A stretch of 47,946 bases of DNA, from NCBI GenBank assembly GCA_022820835.1, contig JAJEET010000090.1, forward strand, positions 1 through 47,946. The letters run 5' to 3'. Position numbers and translations under genes: made by a program. Position 1 is the stretch's first letter, and every line of letters begins with the position of its first letter. Shown piece after piece: positions 32,388-41,181 of the stretch. The notes under the pieces were generated by a model. The model was not told the DNA's origin. It was given only the letters and a program-made list of their open reading frames with translations, and searched no databases. Source of the stretch: Candidatus Poribacteria bacterium. GTDB taxonomy: Bacteria; Poribacteria; WGA-4E; WGA-3G.

Positions 32388-33497
32388 ATGCCCTACGAAC
32401 AAAAACTTCTGATGAATATGGAAAAAAAACAATTAAGTGAACACTACCAAGATTTTCGTGAAGCGTTGTTGGACTGGTTCAGACGTTACCAACGCGATCT
32501 ACCGTGGCGGCGGACAGATGATCCCTACCGTATCTGGGTGTCTGAGGTGATGCTCCAGCAGACACAAGTCAAGAAGGTTATAGACTACTATGAGAAGTTC
32601 ATCAATCGGTTTCCGAATGTCACAGATTTGGCAGCGGCCCCCTTACAAGATGTGCTGAAGGTTTGGGAAGGCTTGGGGTATTATGCGCGGGCGCGGAACC
32701 TCCACAAAGCGGCGCAGCGCATTGTAACTGAATTGGACGGAAAGATTCCAACGGATTATGCGATCTTTCGGAAGTTACCGGGAATCGGCGATTACAGCGC
32801 GGCGGCGGTGCAAAGCATCGCTTTTAACGCGCCTTATGCTGCAGTGGATGGGAACATCAAACGCGTCCTGGCGCGCCTGTTCTTGATGGACGCACCGATT
32901 AACGACGCGAAATCAGCAAAGTTATTTCAACAGAAAGCGGACGCACTTTTGGACGCAAACGAACCCGGGCTTTTCAATCAGGCAATGATGGAATTAGGGG
33001 CAGTGATCTGTCGTCCACAATCGCCAGCGTGTCTCGTTTGTCCTGTAAACCTGTATTGTGAGGCGTTCCATGCAACATGTCAAGCCGAATTTCCGAAACG
33101 ACGTGAGACGAAGCCTACGCCAGAGCACCATCTCGCTGTGGGAGTTATCTATAACACGTCAGGCGAGGTGTTGCTTACGCAACGGCAGTTGGACGGTTTG
33201 CTCGGTGGACTCTGGGAATTCCCAGGGGGTCAAATCGCAGAAGATGAAACAGCAGAAAATGCGTGTGTCCGTAATATCGCTGAGGTTGTCAATCTCAGTA
33301 TCACGAACGTACGGTATCTGACGCGCGTCCGGCACGCTTACACGCATTTCAAGATCGTTGTGGATGTCTTTCAGTGCGATTATGCGTCCGGTGAGGTCGC
33401 GTTGAATGGACCGAGAGACGCGAAATGGGTTACGGTCACAGCATTGCGGGATTATCCGCTTCCGCGTGCGACGCATAAGTTTTTAGATGAATTATAG
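32388..33497 (+). CDS. mutY: A/G-specific adenine DNA glycosylase
   Basis: This 369-residue repair enzyme removes adenine paired with 8-oxoguanine. The HhH-GPD domain shows Glu53 (WVSEVMLQQTQV) and Asp154 (AVDGNIKRVLAR) as catalytic residues and the hairpin LPGIGDYSA. The iron-sulfur cluster is C-x6-C-x2-C-x5-C at Cys208, 215, 218 and 224. A C-terminal NUDIX-like domain (about 245-369) recognises 8-oxoguanine. The first ATG (32388) lies five bases from an inverted-repeat element and has no ribosome binding site; ATGs at 32412 and 32418 begin nearer the conserved part and may be the native starts. The gene seems to stand alone. Confidence 0.93.
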   Translation: MPYEQKLLMNMEKKQLSEHYQDFREALLDWFRRYQRDLPWRRTDDPYRIWVSEVMLQQTQVKKVIDYYEKFINRFPNVTDLAAAPLQDVLKVWEGLGYYARARNLHKAAQRIVTELDGKIPTDYAIFRKLPGIGDYSAAAVQSIAFNAPYAAVDGNIKRVLARLFLMDAPINDAKSAKLFQQKADALLDANEPGLFNQAMMELGAVICRPQSPACLVCPVNLYCEAFHATCQAEFPKRRETKPTPEHHLAVGVIYNTSGEVLLTQRQLDGLLGGLWEFPGGQIAEDETAENACVRNIAEVVNLSITNVRYLTRVRHAYTHFKIVVDVFQCDYASGEVALNGPRDAKWVTVTALRDYPLPRATHKFLDEL

Positions 33498-33585
33498 TTA
33501 TCAGTTAACAGTTGCCAGTTTACAGCAAAAAAGACTTCTTCACTGGTTACTGACAACTGGGTACTGGTAACTTCTTCACTAATAA

Positions 33586-34536
33586 CTAATTCAATCCAAA
33601 GCGTGCTTCGTATTTTTCCCAGACTTCATCGGGTAACGGGGTGCTGGCGGCGCGGACGTTTGCCTCAAGTTGCTCAACGTTGAGACTCCCAATGTTGTTG
33701 CCTTGAATCCGCTCTTCTTTCAGACAGAACTGGAGTGCAAGTTGAAGCAAACTTATTCCTTCTTCAACGCACCATTCCCAAATTGGGTATGATGCTGCAA
33801 CATCACCCTCTTTTTTCCAGCGTCCACGTTCAATTTCTGCATCAAGGTCAACACCGGTAAGGATACCGCGTAGGATCGACCAACCGTTCATCACACCGAT
33901 GTCGGCTTCGGCGGCGGCAGGTAAAACCTCGTCAGCAGCAGTCTGGCGGATGAGGTTGTAGTCGTTGAAGCACAAGATGAGATCGACATCGCCTGTCGCC
34001 ATTGCCTTGAGATGGAAATCGTGCTGACGCATCCCGTACCCGACGTAGTTCACGAGTCCGCGTGCCTTGCACTGGAGCAATCCATCAAGTGTGCCGCCCT
34101 TTTCGAGGGTCGGATCAATTTCGATGGGGTCGTGGATAAGCATCCCATCGAAGTAATCTATGTTGAGAAGCTGGAGCTGGTCTTCGAGATCAGCGATCGT
34201 GCGTTCAGCGGAATAGTCGGGTCTGCCCTGTCCGTAGCCGCCCCATTTTGCAGCGGAGTGGCAGCAGAGTCGCCCGGTAATGATGACATCTTCGCGCGGG
34301 ATCTCCTTCATCGCTAATCCGAGTTTCCGCGCGGAATCCCCATAACAGCGCGCACAATCGAAGTGGTTCACACCGATGGAGACTGAATGCTTGATGAGTG
34401 CGACAGCCTCTTCATCTGAAACGAAGCCGAAATTGTTGCCGAACCCCTGCGTCCCGAACGGGACGACAGGAATACTCAGTTCTGTTCTTCCTAACCGTCG
34501 TCTCGGAATTGTCGGTAGGTCTCGGTTGGTTTCCAT
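33586..34536 (-). CDS. Aldo/keto reductase family protein
   Basis: This 316-residue protein has the AKR barrel with N-terminal RRRLGRTELSIPVVPFGTQGFG and the signature GVNHFDCARCYGDSARKLG, which supplies Asp60 and Tyr65 or so of the catalytic tetrad. His is kept in MLIHDP. The tetrad Lys, normally in a TK pair, is replaced (VIITGRLCC). It should be a cytoplasmic NAD(P)H-dependent oxidoreductase or an altered member, resembling L-galactose/D-threo-aldose dehydrogenases in layout. AGAGGAATC precedes the ATG. Close by are DUF1080-like and sulfatase genes, suggesting sugar metabolism. Confidence 0.8.
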   Translation of the reverse strand: METNRDLPTIPRRRLGRTELSIPVVPFGTQGFGNNFGFVSDEEAVALIKHSVSIGVNHFDCARCYGDSARKLGLAMKEIPREDVIITGRLCCHSAAKWGGYGQGRPDYSAERTIADLEDQLQLLNIDYFDGMLIHDPIEIDPTLEKGGTLDGLLQCKARGLVNYVGYGMRQHDFHLKAMATGDVDLILCFNDYNLIRQTAADEVLPAAAEADIGVMNGWSILRGILTGVDLDAEIERGRWKKEGDVAASYPIWEWCVEEGISLLQLALQFCLKEERIQGNNIGSLNVEQLEANVRAASTPLPDEVWEKYEARFGLN

Positions 34537-34589
34537 AAGATTCCTCTCTATTCGTTGTCAAGGGAATAGCCGTCAGCAATCAGCGGTCA

Positions 34590-34646
34590 GCCGACAGCCG
34601 AAAGCCATTTTGCTGAGAGCCGATAGCCGACAGCCGAAAGCCATTT
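34590..34646. repeat. Short direct repeat between two minus-strand genes
   Basis: A 21-base unit containing GACAGCCGAAAGCCATTT occurs at 34590-34610 and 34626-34646. The second copy includes the start of the stop codon region of the DUF1080 gene. Confidence 0.55.
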
Positions 34647-35268
34647 AATACTGATCCGATCCTTCATGTGGCAATGGTACTGCCCAGACATTCCGATACC
34701 GGACATCATTGCCGTGATCCTGCAGACGGAGCGGTCCTGGATCGTCAGCTGACCCCATACTCCCGCCTGTTGTGCCTGCCAACTGGGCGTTGTTGATGAT
34801 GACCAAACCGTTCTGGATGACGGTTATACGTGGCGTTTCCGTCACTTCGCCGTTGTCATTGAACCGAGGCGCGCGGAAGATGACATCGTAGCTCTGCCAT
34901 TCAAGGGGCGGCTTGCAAGCGTTAACGAGCGGTGCGAATTGGTTATAGATTGCGCCGCAGTCGCCTTTCCCAGGAACTTCAATGCCATAGGAGTCCAGAA
35001 CCTGAACTTCGTATCTGCCTTGAAGGAAAACACCGCTGTTGCCTTTCGCCTGACCAGAGGCTTCGGGCATATCGGGGCATCTGAATTCAATGTGGAGGAA
35101 ATGATCTGTGAAGGTTTCCTTGGAGATGATGTCGCCAGTACGTGGAATGACGAGCATTTCGCCGTTTTCGACTTTCCAACCGGGTTCATCACCGTTTAGG
35201 TTCGTCCAGTTGCTGAGGTCTGTACCATCAAAGAGAACAACTGCGGATTCTGGTGGTGTTTGTGTCAT
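34645..35268 (-). CDS. DUF1080 family protein (3-keto-disaccharide hydrolase-like, LamG fold)
   Basis: This 207-residue protein starts at the ATG at 35268, where AAAGGAAAA is well placed; an ATG nine codons earlier is not. The fold is the concanavalin-like DUF1080 type: VVLFDGTDLSNWTNLNGDEP at the N-terminus, WKVENGEMLV, FTDHFLHIEFRCP, GNSGVFLQGRYEVQVLDSYG and the final strand PLRLQDHGNDVRYRNVWAVPL. Some members hydrolyse 3-keto sugars. No signal peptide is seen here, whereas many members are exported. It is placed 109 bases before the aldo/keto reductase gene on the same strand, which would fit a short sugar catabolic unit. Confidence 0.85.
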   Translation of the reverse strand: MTQTPPESAVVLFDGTDLSNWTNLNGDEPGWKVENGEMLVIPRTGDIISKETFTDHFLHIEFRCPDMPEASGQAKGNSGVFLQGRYEVQVLDSYGIEVPGKGDCGAIYNQFAPLVNACKPPLEWQSYDVIFRAPRFNDNGEVTETPRITVIQNGLVIINNAQLAGTTGGSMGSADDPGPLRLQDHGNDVRYRNVWAVPLPHEGSDQY

Positions 35269-35378
35269 GAGTTTTCCTTTCATAATGTTCTGCATTCAGA
35301 ATAACAATTTCTCACGCTTTCAAATTTTAACGAATTCCGTTTTTTTGTCAAGCGGATATTTAGCGATCAGCAGGGCCA

Positions 35379-35506
35379 TTTATAGTAAAGCTCATAATTA
35401 TTGAAACACATCACATCGAAGCGATTCCCATCTTATCCCCCCTGATAAGCGGGGTTAGGGGGGTTAACTTCATAAAAGGGTTCATTTATTTTCGGATTTT
35501 ACTATA
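35379..35506. repeat. TATAGTAAA-ended repeat
   Basis: Starts TTTATAGTAAAG and ends TTTTACTATAG. Its right part (GGGTTCATTTATTTTCGG..TTTTAC) recurs at 39112-39151. It is part of a 700-base gene-free interval (35269-35970) made almost entirely of nested repeats. Confidence 0.55.
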
Positions 35507-35546
35507 GTTTTACACATTCACTTTATACCTGTGTATAGTCTCTTCG

Positions 35547-35573
35547 GTAGGAGCGAGCTGTGCTCGCGATCTT
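35547..35573. repeat. REP-like palindrome, copy 2
   Basis: Identical to 14974-15000, centred on GCGAGCTGTGCTCGC. Confidence 0.7.
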
Positions 35574-35625
35574 CCATAAGAAAACGTCAACTTATGTAAA
35601 CCGAAATTAAAATCAAAACCGAAAA

Positions 35626-35872
35626 CTATAGTAAAACCAACAATTAATCAGACACTTTTCATTTAACAGAAGACAGTTCGTAGGGGCGAGGTTTCCACGT
35701 CCATTTTTCAAAGTGTGTCTTATTATTTTTAGGACTTACGCATTTCCTCTTAAAGTCCCCCTGATAAGGGGGATTTAGGGGGTTTAAAGAACGAAAATTA
35801 CCGCTTCTTGCGTCTAAATGCTCGATATTTGCTCAATTTGCGTAAGTCCTGATTTTTAGAGGTCACTATAAA
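35626..35872. repeat. TATAGTRA-ended repeat interrupted by a 120-bp element
   Basis: Starts CTATAGTAAAACC and ends GGTCACTATAA. Without the inserted 35731-35850 it matches the unit layout at 26399-26634 (CAGACACTTTTC, AGTTCGTAGGGG, GTGTCTTATTATTTTT). Confidence 0.6.
35731..35850. repeat. 120-bp MITE-like element with 12-bp terminal repeats, copy 2
   Basis: AGGACTTACGCA to TGCGTAAGTCCT, the same ends and the same length as 27727-27846. It lies inside another repeat, so it arrived later. The interior contains a GGGGGATTTAGGGGG stretch. Confidence 0.75.
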
Positions 35873-35899
35873 TCGTCCTGTATGCAAAACCGATTTTCG

Positions 35900-35927
35900 T
35901 TGACAAAAACATCTGCGTAGATATAAT
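35900..35927 (+). promoter_or_regulatory. Strong sigma-70 promoter for the sulfatase gene
   Basis: TTGACA at 35900-35905, a 16-base spacer and TATAAT at 35922-35927. Transcription near 35934 rules out the in-frame GTG at 35929 as a start and supports the ATG at 35971. Confidence 0.75.
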
Positions 35928-35970
35928 TGTGTGGAAACCCACGAAGCCTCATGAAGGAGTTTCCATCTCC

Positions 35971-37422
35971 ATGCAAAGTCCTAATCTCCTATATATCCAC
36001 TCCGACCAACACAATCCTTATGTGACAGGTTGTTACGGCGACCGGTTGGTGCAGACACCACATCTTGACAGTCTCGCTGCTGAAGGCGTGGTGTTTGAAA
36101 ATGTTTATTGTCCCTCACCAATCTGTGTGCCATCCCGCATGTCCATATTGAGCGGACGCTATCCTTATGAAAATCGCGTATGGACGAATAGCCATATCCT
36201 CGATTCTGGGATACCGACTTTCGCACACGCCATGGGAGCAGCGGGCTATCAACCGGTGCTTATCGGGCGGATGCATGCGTTGGGACCGGATCAGCTGCAC
36301 GGATACACCGAACGCCTCGTCGGCGATCACGGACCGAACTATCACGGTGGAGGCGGCGTTGATCACGGTGAACTCTCTGGAACTGCAGGACCGGCGCGTG
36401 TGAGTCTCGAAAAATCGGGTGCTGGACAGAGCGCCTATCAGGTTCACGATGAGGATGTGACGGTCGCAACGGTCAATTATCTCAATAGGCTCGGTGTCCA
36501 AAAACGGGCAGGACTTTTGGATACACCGTTTTCGATCTCTGTCGGGTTTATGTTACCACATCAACCTTTCGTCGCACGTCAGGAAGATTATGAATTGTAC
36601 GAAGGACAGATGACAATGCCTGAGAATCCTGAACCGTTTTCAGAGGCGTTGCATCCGTACTTCCAGTGGTGGCGTGAGAAGTGTGGGATTGTTGAAGTCT
36701 CCGATGCTGAGATTCTCCGCGCACGCACGGCGTATTGGGCACTCGTCACACGGATGGATGTGATGATTGGGCAGATATTGACGGCACTCCGAGAGAACGG
36801 GTTAGACGAGAACACGCTCATCCTTTATAGCTCGGACCATGGCGAACAGGTCGGCGAACACGGGCTTTGGTGGAAACAGACGTTTTATGAACATTCAGTG
36901 AAGGTGCCTGCAATTTTATCGTGGCGTGGCACGCTACCGGAAGGCGCGCGGTGCGATCGCGTCGTCAGTGCGTTGGACTTAAATGCAACGATGCTCGATG
37001 CGCTCGATGCACCCGCACTCCCACACTCTCGCGGACGCAGCACGCTGCCACTCCTCCGCGGTGAGGACACAGCATGGGAGGACATCGCTCTCTCCGAGTA
37101 TTGCACCGATGACGGTTGTTATCATCGGATGGTTCGCGAGGGCGAGTGGAAACTGAATTACTATCACGGACAGTCTCCGCAGCTTTTCAATTTAGCGGAA
37201 GACCCGAGCGAATTACACGACCGCGCAGACGAGGCGGCATACAGGGACATCTTAGCGAGATTGACAGAAAAGGTATTAGACGGTTGGACCCCAGAACGAA
37301 TCGCAGCACAGATGGCAGCGAAGCGTGCGGACACGCAGCTTCTTGGCAGATGGGGACGGCATACACAACCAGCGGATCAGTACCGTTGGAATTTGCTACC
37401 AGAAATGGATTATTTGGATTGA
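35971..37422 (+). CDS. Type I (formylglycine-dependent) sulfatase
   Basis: This 483-residue protein starts at ATG 35971 (AAGGAG upstream, promoter at 35900). It is a sulfatase of the alkaline phosphatase superfamily that removes sulfate from an organic ester. The catalytic motif is ICVPSRMSILSGR with Cys52 to be turned into formylglycine. Metal residues lie in SDQHNPYV at the N-terminus and YSSDHGEQVGEHG in the second half; IGRMHALG and HQPF are also typical. No signal peptide is visible, so it may act on imported substrate. Substrate class cannot be read. An FGE-like protein is at 31262. Two toxin-antitoxin genes follow nine bases later. Confidence 0.9.
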   Translation: MQSPNLLYIHSDQHNPYVTGCYGDRLVQTPHLDSLAAEGVVFENVYCPSPICVPSRMSILSGRYPYENRVWTNSHILDSGIPTFAHAMGAAGYQPVLIGRMHALGPDQLHGYTERLVGDHGPNYHGGGGVDHGELSGTAGPARVSLEKSGAGQSAYQVHDEDVTVATVNYLNRLGVQKRAGLLDTPFSISVGFMLPHQPFVARQEDYELYEGQMTMPENPEPFSEALHPYFQWWREKCGIVEVSDAEILRARTAYWALVTRMDVMIGQILTALRENGLDENTLILYSSDHGEQVGEHGLWWKQTFYEHSVKVPAILSWRGTLPEGARCDRVVSALDLNATMLDALDAPALPHSRGRSTLPLLRGEDTAWEDIALSEYCTDDGCYHRMVREGEWKLNYYHGQSPQLFNLAEDPSELHDRADEAAYRDILARLTEKVLDGWTPERIAAQMAAKRADTQLLGRWGRHTQPADQYRWNLLPEMDYLD

Positions 37423-37431
37423 GGAGGGAAA

Positions 37432-37761
37432 ATGAAAAATCCTAAACTTGTCGTTGGGCACCTTATGAACGATCAATTATTTGTCAAATCTGTCAAGACT
37501 TCAAAACACCTTGACTGGGTCAGGCAATTAGCCCCAGAGGAACTTGTTGAGTTTCTTGCTGAACTGTTCAAGTTAGTAACACAAATCTCAGGTGGAAAAA
37601 AAGATGCCGAAACACTTTCCGTTTTTCTTTCCGAATGGCATGAAACCGCGTTACTCAATTCAGAATCGGAAGTTTTGGAGGATATTCTTGAGGCGGAAAG
37701 AGAATTGGCTGCTGGTGGTGGAAAAGCATGGTCTGAAATTAAGAAGGAGATTGGGCTGTGA
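37432..37761 (+). CDS. Probable antitoxin of a RelE-type pair
   Basis: This 109-residue protein has no HTH that I can see but is helical and acidic in the second half (LNSESEVLEDILEAERELAA). GGAGGGAAA precedes the ATG. Its TGA overlaps the GTG start of the next frame, which is a broken RelE-type toxin; this position and size fit an antitoxin. No family is recognised. It follows the sulfatase gene by nine bases and may be read from the same promoter. Confidence 0.5.
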   Translation: MKNPKLVVGHLMNDQLFVKSVKTSKHLDWVRQLAPEELVEFLAELFKLVTQISGGKKDAETLSVFLSEWHETALLNSESEVLEDILEAERELAAGGGKAWSEIKKEIGL

Positions 37762-38038
37762 ACCGTCACGGATGGACGCTTGAACCACTTCCGAGCAAAG
37801 TCGAAAATTTTATCAGGCAATTAGATCGAGAAACACAAGAGCGAATCAATTTTCATTTGAGTATATCTGTAATTCTCCGTTTCGGCATGAAAATCCAACA
37901 ACAATTAAAAAACTGCGTGGCAAGAAAAAAGGATTCTATCGCTATCGGATAGGAGTTATCCGTTTCATTTACCGAGTTGACAGAAGCAATCGTCTAATCC
38001 GAATTGTGCAAATTGATAATCAGGGTGATATTTTTTGA
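37758..38038 (+). pseudogene. Frameshifted RelE/ParE-type toxin
   Basis: From GTG 37758 the first frame gives ENFIRQLDRETQERINFHL, then runs to a stop at 37950. Another frame carries on the RelE pattern from about 37880: RHENPTTIKKLRGKKKGFYR, YRIGVIRFIYRVDRSN and IRIVQIDNQGDIF with TGA at 38036-38038. The break lies around 37858-37880. The LRGKKKGFYRYRIG..RFIYRV.....I.I..I...GDI order is diagnostic of the RelE/ParE superfamily. It is either a dead toxin beside a live partner or an assembly error of one base. The next gene's ATG is at 38070. Confidence 0.7.
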
Positions 38039-38069
38039 CCACAACCTTTTACATAAGAGGAGAAACAAC

Positions 38070-38933
38070 ATGGCGAACAGTCCAATACTTAAAGGTGAAC
38101 GTTTTAGTCCAGAGAAAACAGTAGAGATTGCTGAGCAATTTTTCCGAGACGGGTTTGTCTATCTTCCAGGTGTGCTGACAGAAGCAGAGGTCACCGCACT
38201 ACGAGAGAAATCAGACGAACTTTTTGCGGATCCGCAACTCATGGAAAAAACCAATCCAGATCTTGCGGATGTCCGATATATCCAGATGGGGGCGCACGCC
38301 GAATCGGGTGAAACGTTGCCCTTCATTCTGCGGAATACGATCGAACTGGATCCCATTTTCCGGGATATGCTCCTCCGCGAGCCGATTCTGAGTTTAGCGG
38401 AGGCGATCGTCGGCGAAAACTGCAAGTTCTGTGGGCAAAATGTGTTACGGAATCTTCCCGGTCTTTCGATTGACACCTGGCATGTGGACGGTTCGGTGCA
38501 TTTTCCCGTCACCGAAGAGATGCCACGCCACGATCCGCGCCTGCGGATGCCCGTGATGTGGTTTACCGTCCAGATGGCGTTGAACGATATTGATACAATC
38601 GAGGAAGGACCAACGCAATACGTACCCGGCAGCCACTACTCCGGTAGGCATCCGAACAGTCAGGAAAATCCTGAATTTGAGGGCAATAAACCGGTCTCGA
38701 TCTTCTGTAAGGCGGGTGATATCTACTTACAGGACCCGCAGTGTTGGCACCGGGGCGCACCGAACTTGTCTAACAAAACGCGCTATATTATACAATCGCA
38801 GTACGCGGCGTATTGGGCATATTGGCGGTTTAGTCTCTGCAACGGTGTACCTGTGCCTGAAGAGGTCCTGCAAGATGCGGATGATCGGTTGATGAGCCTA
38901 TTAGGACGACCGCGGGTGAGTGACCTGAATTAG
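38070..38933 (+). CDS. Phytanoyl-CoA dioxygenase (PhyH) family protein
   Basis: This 287-residue protein starts at ATG 38070 (AGAGGAGAAAC upstream); a longer in-frame version would overlap the toxin relic. It is an Fe(II)/2-oxoglutarate oxygenase with the facial triad His138-x-Asp140 (TWHVDGS) and His227 (CWHRGAPN), and N-terminal FFRDGFVYLPGVLTEAEV. YVPGSHYSGRHP is the typical loop before the last His. The substrate is unknown; the family hydroxylates diverse lipids and small molecules and is greatly expanded in Poribacteria (from memory). It is followed by a gene-poor 240-base stretch that holds a repeat fragment (39112-39151). Confidence 0.85.
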   Translation: MANSPILKGERFSPEKTVEIAEQFFRDGFVYLPGVLTEAEVTALREKSDELFADPQLMEKTNPDLADVRYIQMGAHAESGETLPFILRNTIELDPIFRDMLLREPILSLAEAIVGENCKFCGQNVLRNLPGLSIDTWHVDGSVHFPVTEEMPRHDPRLRMPVMWFTVQMALNDIDTIEEGPTQYVPGSHYSGRHPNSQENPEFEGNKPVSIFCKAGDIYLQDPQCWHRGAPNLSNKTRYIIQSQYAAYWAYWRFSLCNGVPVPEEVLQDADDRLMSLLGRPRVSDLN

Positions 38934-39111
38934 TCGCCCGAACCTATCTTATTCGGCTTCCTGTAAACTTTCTTGTGGCATACCTGTTTAAATTGGCAAA
39001 TAAATCCTTAGAAAATTATACCATTTCTGTTAATAAATCTCTCTTTACGTAGAATAAACTTTTAGTTTGTTCGGCATCACCGCACATTTCTTGAAAACCG
39101 GTAGGGTTAGC

Positions 39112-39151
39112 TTCGTAAAAGGGTTCATTTATTTTCGGATTTTACCATAGT
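39112..39151. repeat. Fragment of a TATAGT-ended repeat
   Basis: About 38 bases match 35470-35507 (AAAGGGTTCATTTATTTTCGG and TTTTACCATAG) with two changes. The other end of the element is missing. Confidence 0.55.
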
Positions 39152-39174
39152 TGCCAAAGAGGAGGTACATACAG

Positions 39175-41160
39175 ATGGAACAACGGATAAGAAACAGGTT
39201 TCAGCCGAGATTGGCTGTCTTTTGGATTGCCACAACGGTGTTGTTTGTTGGTTTAGTGACACAACTCGGCACAGATGAGCACACCGAACCTAACGAGAGC
39301 GATTGGGTGCAAACCAACGGTCCCTACGGTGGAGAGATTCTCGCCATCCACGAGGCATCTAAAGGCGTGCTTTTTGCTGGAACAAACGGGGGCGGTATCT
39401 TCCGTTCAACGGATCGCGGCGATACTTGGACACCGGTCAATACTGGCTTACGTTTTGAGCCCGGAGAAGGCTTGTCTATTAGAGCATTTGCGCATAAAGG
39501 AGAATTGATCTACGCTGGCGCGCCTGATGCTTTGTATGCGTCAACCGATGGCGGAGATACGTGGCACCAAGTTCCAATTTTTGGAGAACGGTTTGTATCG
39601 GTCAGCGATATTATGTTCATAGGTGCCCGCGTATACATCGGTACCTTAAATAGGGGCGTTTGGTATTCAGATGATAACGGTGAATCGTGGCAGCCGGTGA
39701 TTGTCACTATCGGTGATCGCATGTACACTGCCTCCGTGAATGGGTGGGTTTTGTATTCAGATGACGGTGATTCATGGCGGCCAGTGCCGCCGAACGAGCG
39801 GTTGGGGGCTATGTTAATTCTTGAACTTTCGAGTATAGGAACAACCCTTGTCGCCGCGACCCAGAACGCAGTTTTCCGCCAAAGGACGAATAAGGACGCA
39901 TTGACCGCTATCAACGACGATGTTGTTGAGCAACGAATTATCGCGTTTGCTGCTATGGACAACCGACTCTACGCAAGTGGGTCCATAGGCAAAGAACGAA
40001 GTGGACTTTTCAGGTCCGATGACGAGGGAGATTCATGGACACGCATCGCTACAGAAGAGATAACACGGACCGTTGAGACCATAGCTGTCTATGGGACAAC
40101 GTTATACGTGGGCACTTCTGGCAGTGGTGTTTTCCGTTCGGATGATAAGGGTGATTCTTGGACAGCTGTTAACGATGGACTAACGCATCGAAAAGTTTCA
40201 GCATTGTTAGCAGTCAATGAAGACACTGTTTTCGCCGGCACCCCTGGCGGCGGTGTTTTTCGCATGACAGATGGTGGCCACTCTTGGGTAGAAATCAACA
40301 CCGGAATAACGAATGCAATGGTCAGCGAATTGGAAGTTATGGGGGATCGGATATACACCCGCGTTGGTGGGAAAATTGTCTATTCCGCTGACGGCGGAGA
40401 ATCATGGCGACCCGTAAAAATTCCGGCAAATGCGATGAAATATGGATTTCCCGCGCTATCCGTTTCGGATGGTGAACTTTACCTGGGTGCTGTTAGATAT
40501 GCACCGCGCGACCAAGGTGGGGAAACTGGTGGTATTTTCAAGTTGAATGCAGAGAACAACACTTTGGTAGAACTGATTGTCGATAGAAATTTGGCGGGTC
40601 TCCAATGTATAGAGGTCGTCGGTACGACTTTCTATATGGGGACCTTGGATAACGGGGTTATCCAGTGGAAAAAGGACTCGGGTCCATCAACCACCATTCT
40701 CGGCTTGGAACATCACTACATCACGGCGTTATCAGGAAATAGCGAGACTGTCTATGCCGGTGCTGAGGGCGACGAAATTTATCGTTTGAAGAAGGGAACG
40801 TGGGAGCCTATCCACTCAACAGATATGGCGGATGGTGGTATGTCGGACCTCAGGTGGGTTGGAGCAACGCTCTACGCGACCTTTTGGAATGGCGGCGTTT
40901 TCCGCTTCACTAATGGTGGCGATTCGTGGACAGCCATCAACGACGGTTTGGATGAGACAACTGCAACAGCAATAGGGACAGACGGGACCGAGTTGTATAT
41001 AGGTACATTTACCGGCGTTTTCCGGTGGATGGAAGATAGAGCGCGGTGGGAGCCGGTAGGTTCACTGCCTCACCAGATTTTGTCCTTAGCAGTACTTGAC
41101 GGTTTCCTTTACGCTGGAACTGCCTATAGCGGTGTATTTAAGATTCCGATTGCGGAGTAG
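39175..41160 (+). CDS. Asp-box (BNR/Ycf48-like) beta-propeller protein with N-terminal anchor
   Basis: This 661-residue protein starts at ATG 39175, with GAGGAGG nine bases before it; a TTG at 39151 is less likely. A hydrophobic stretch (about 12-32) is a signal or anchor. The rest is made of Asp-box repeats S-x-D-x-G-x-x-W, for example STDRGDTW, STDGGDTW, SDDNGESW, SDDEGDSW, SDDKGDSW, SADGGESW and FTNGGDSW, each with a following VNxGL-like turn. This makes one or two beta-propellers of the sialidase/photosystem-assembly kind. No sialidase active-site residues were identified, so it is likely a binding protein outside the inner membrane. The amidase gene follows after 21 bases and is probably in the same operon. 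Confidence 0.8.
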   Translation: MEQRIRNRFQPRLAVFWIATTVLFVGLVTQLGTDEHTEPNESDWVQTNGPYGGEILAIHEASKGVLFAGTNGGGIFRSTDRGDTWTPVNTGLRFEPGEGLSIRAFAHKGELIYAGAPDALYASTDGGDTWHQVPIFGERFVSVSDIMFIGARVYIGTLNRGVWYSDDNGESWQPVIVTIGDRMYTASVNGWVLYSDDGDSWRPVPPNERLGAMLILELSSIGTTLVAATQNAVFRQRTNKDALTAINDDVVEQRIIAFAAMDNRLYASGSIGKERSGLFRSDDEGDSWTRIATEEITRTVETIAVYGTTLYVGTSGSGVFRSDDKGDSWTAVNDGLTHRKVSALLAVNEDTVFAGTPGGGVFRMTDGGHSWVEINTGITNAMVSELEVMGDRIYTRVGGKIVYSADGGESWRPVKIPANAMKYGFPALSVSDGELYLGAVRYAPRDQGGETGGIFKLNAENNTLVELIVDRNLAGLQCIEVVGTTFYMGTLDNGVIQWKKDSGPSTTILGLEHHYITALSGNSETVYAGAEGDEIYRLKKGTWEPIHSTDMADGGMSDLRWVGATLYATFWNGGVFRFTNGGDSWTAINDGLDETTATAIGTDGTELYIGTFTGVFRWMEDRARWEPVGSLPHQILSLAVLDGFLYAGTAYSGVFKIPIAE

Positions 41161-41181
41161 CCTGATCAACAGGGAGGGAAT

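Noticed and set aside
35929..35970. GTG start 42 bases upstream of the chosen sulfatase start
   Set aside because: It lies at or before the expected transcription start of the promoter at 35900 and has no ribosome site.
36115..37167. Minus-strand frames opposite the sulfatase
   Set aside because: No motif or ribosome site; the plus frame has the full sulfatase pattern.
38004..38069. Longer N-terminus for the phytanoyl-CoA dioxygenase
   Set aside because: It would overlap the toxin relic and lacks a ribosome site; ATG 38070 has AGAGGAG.
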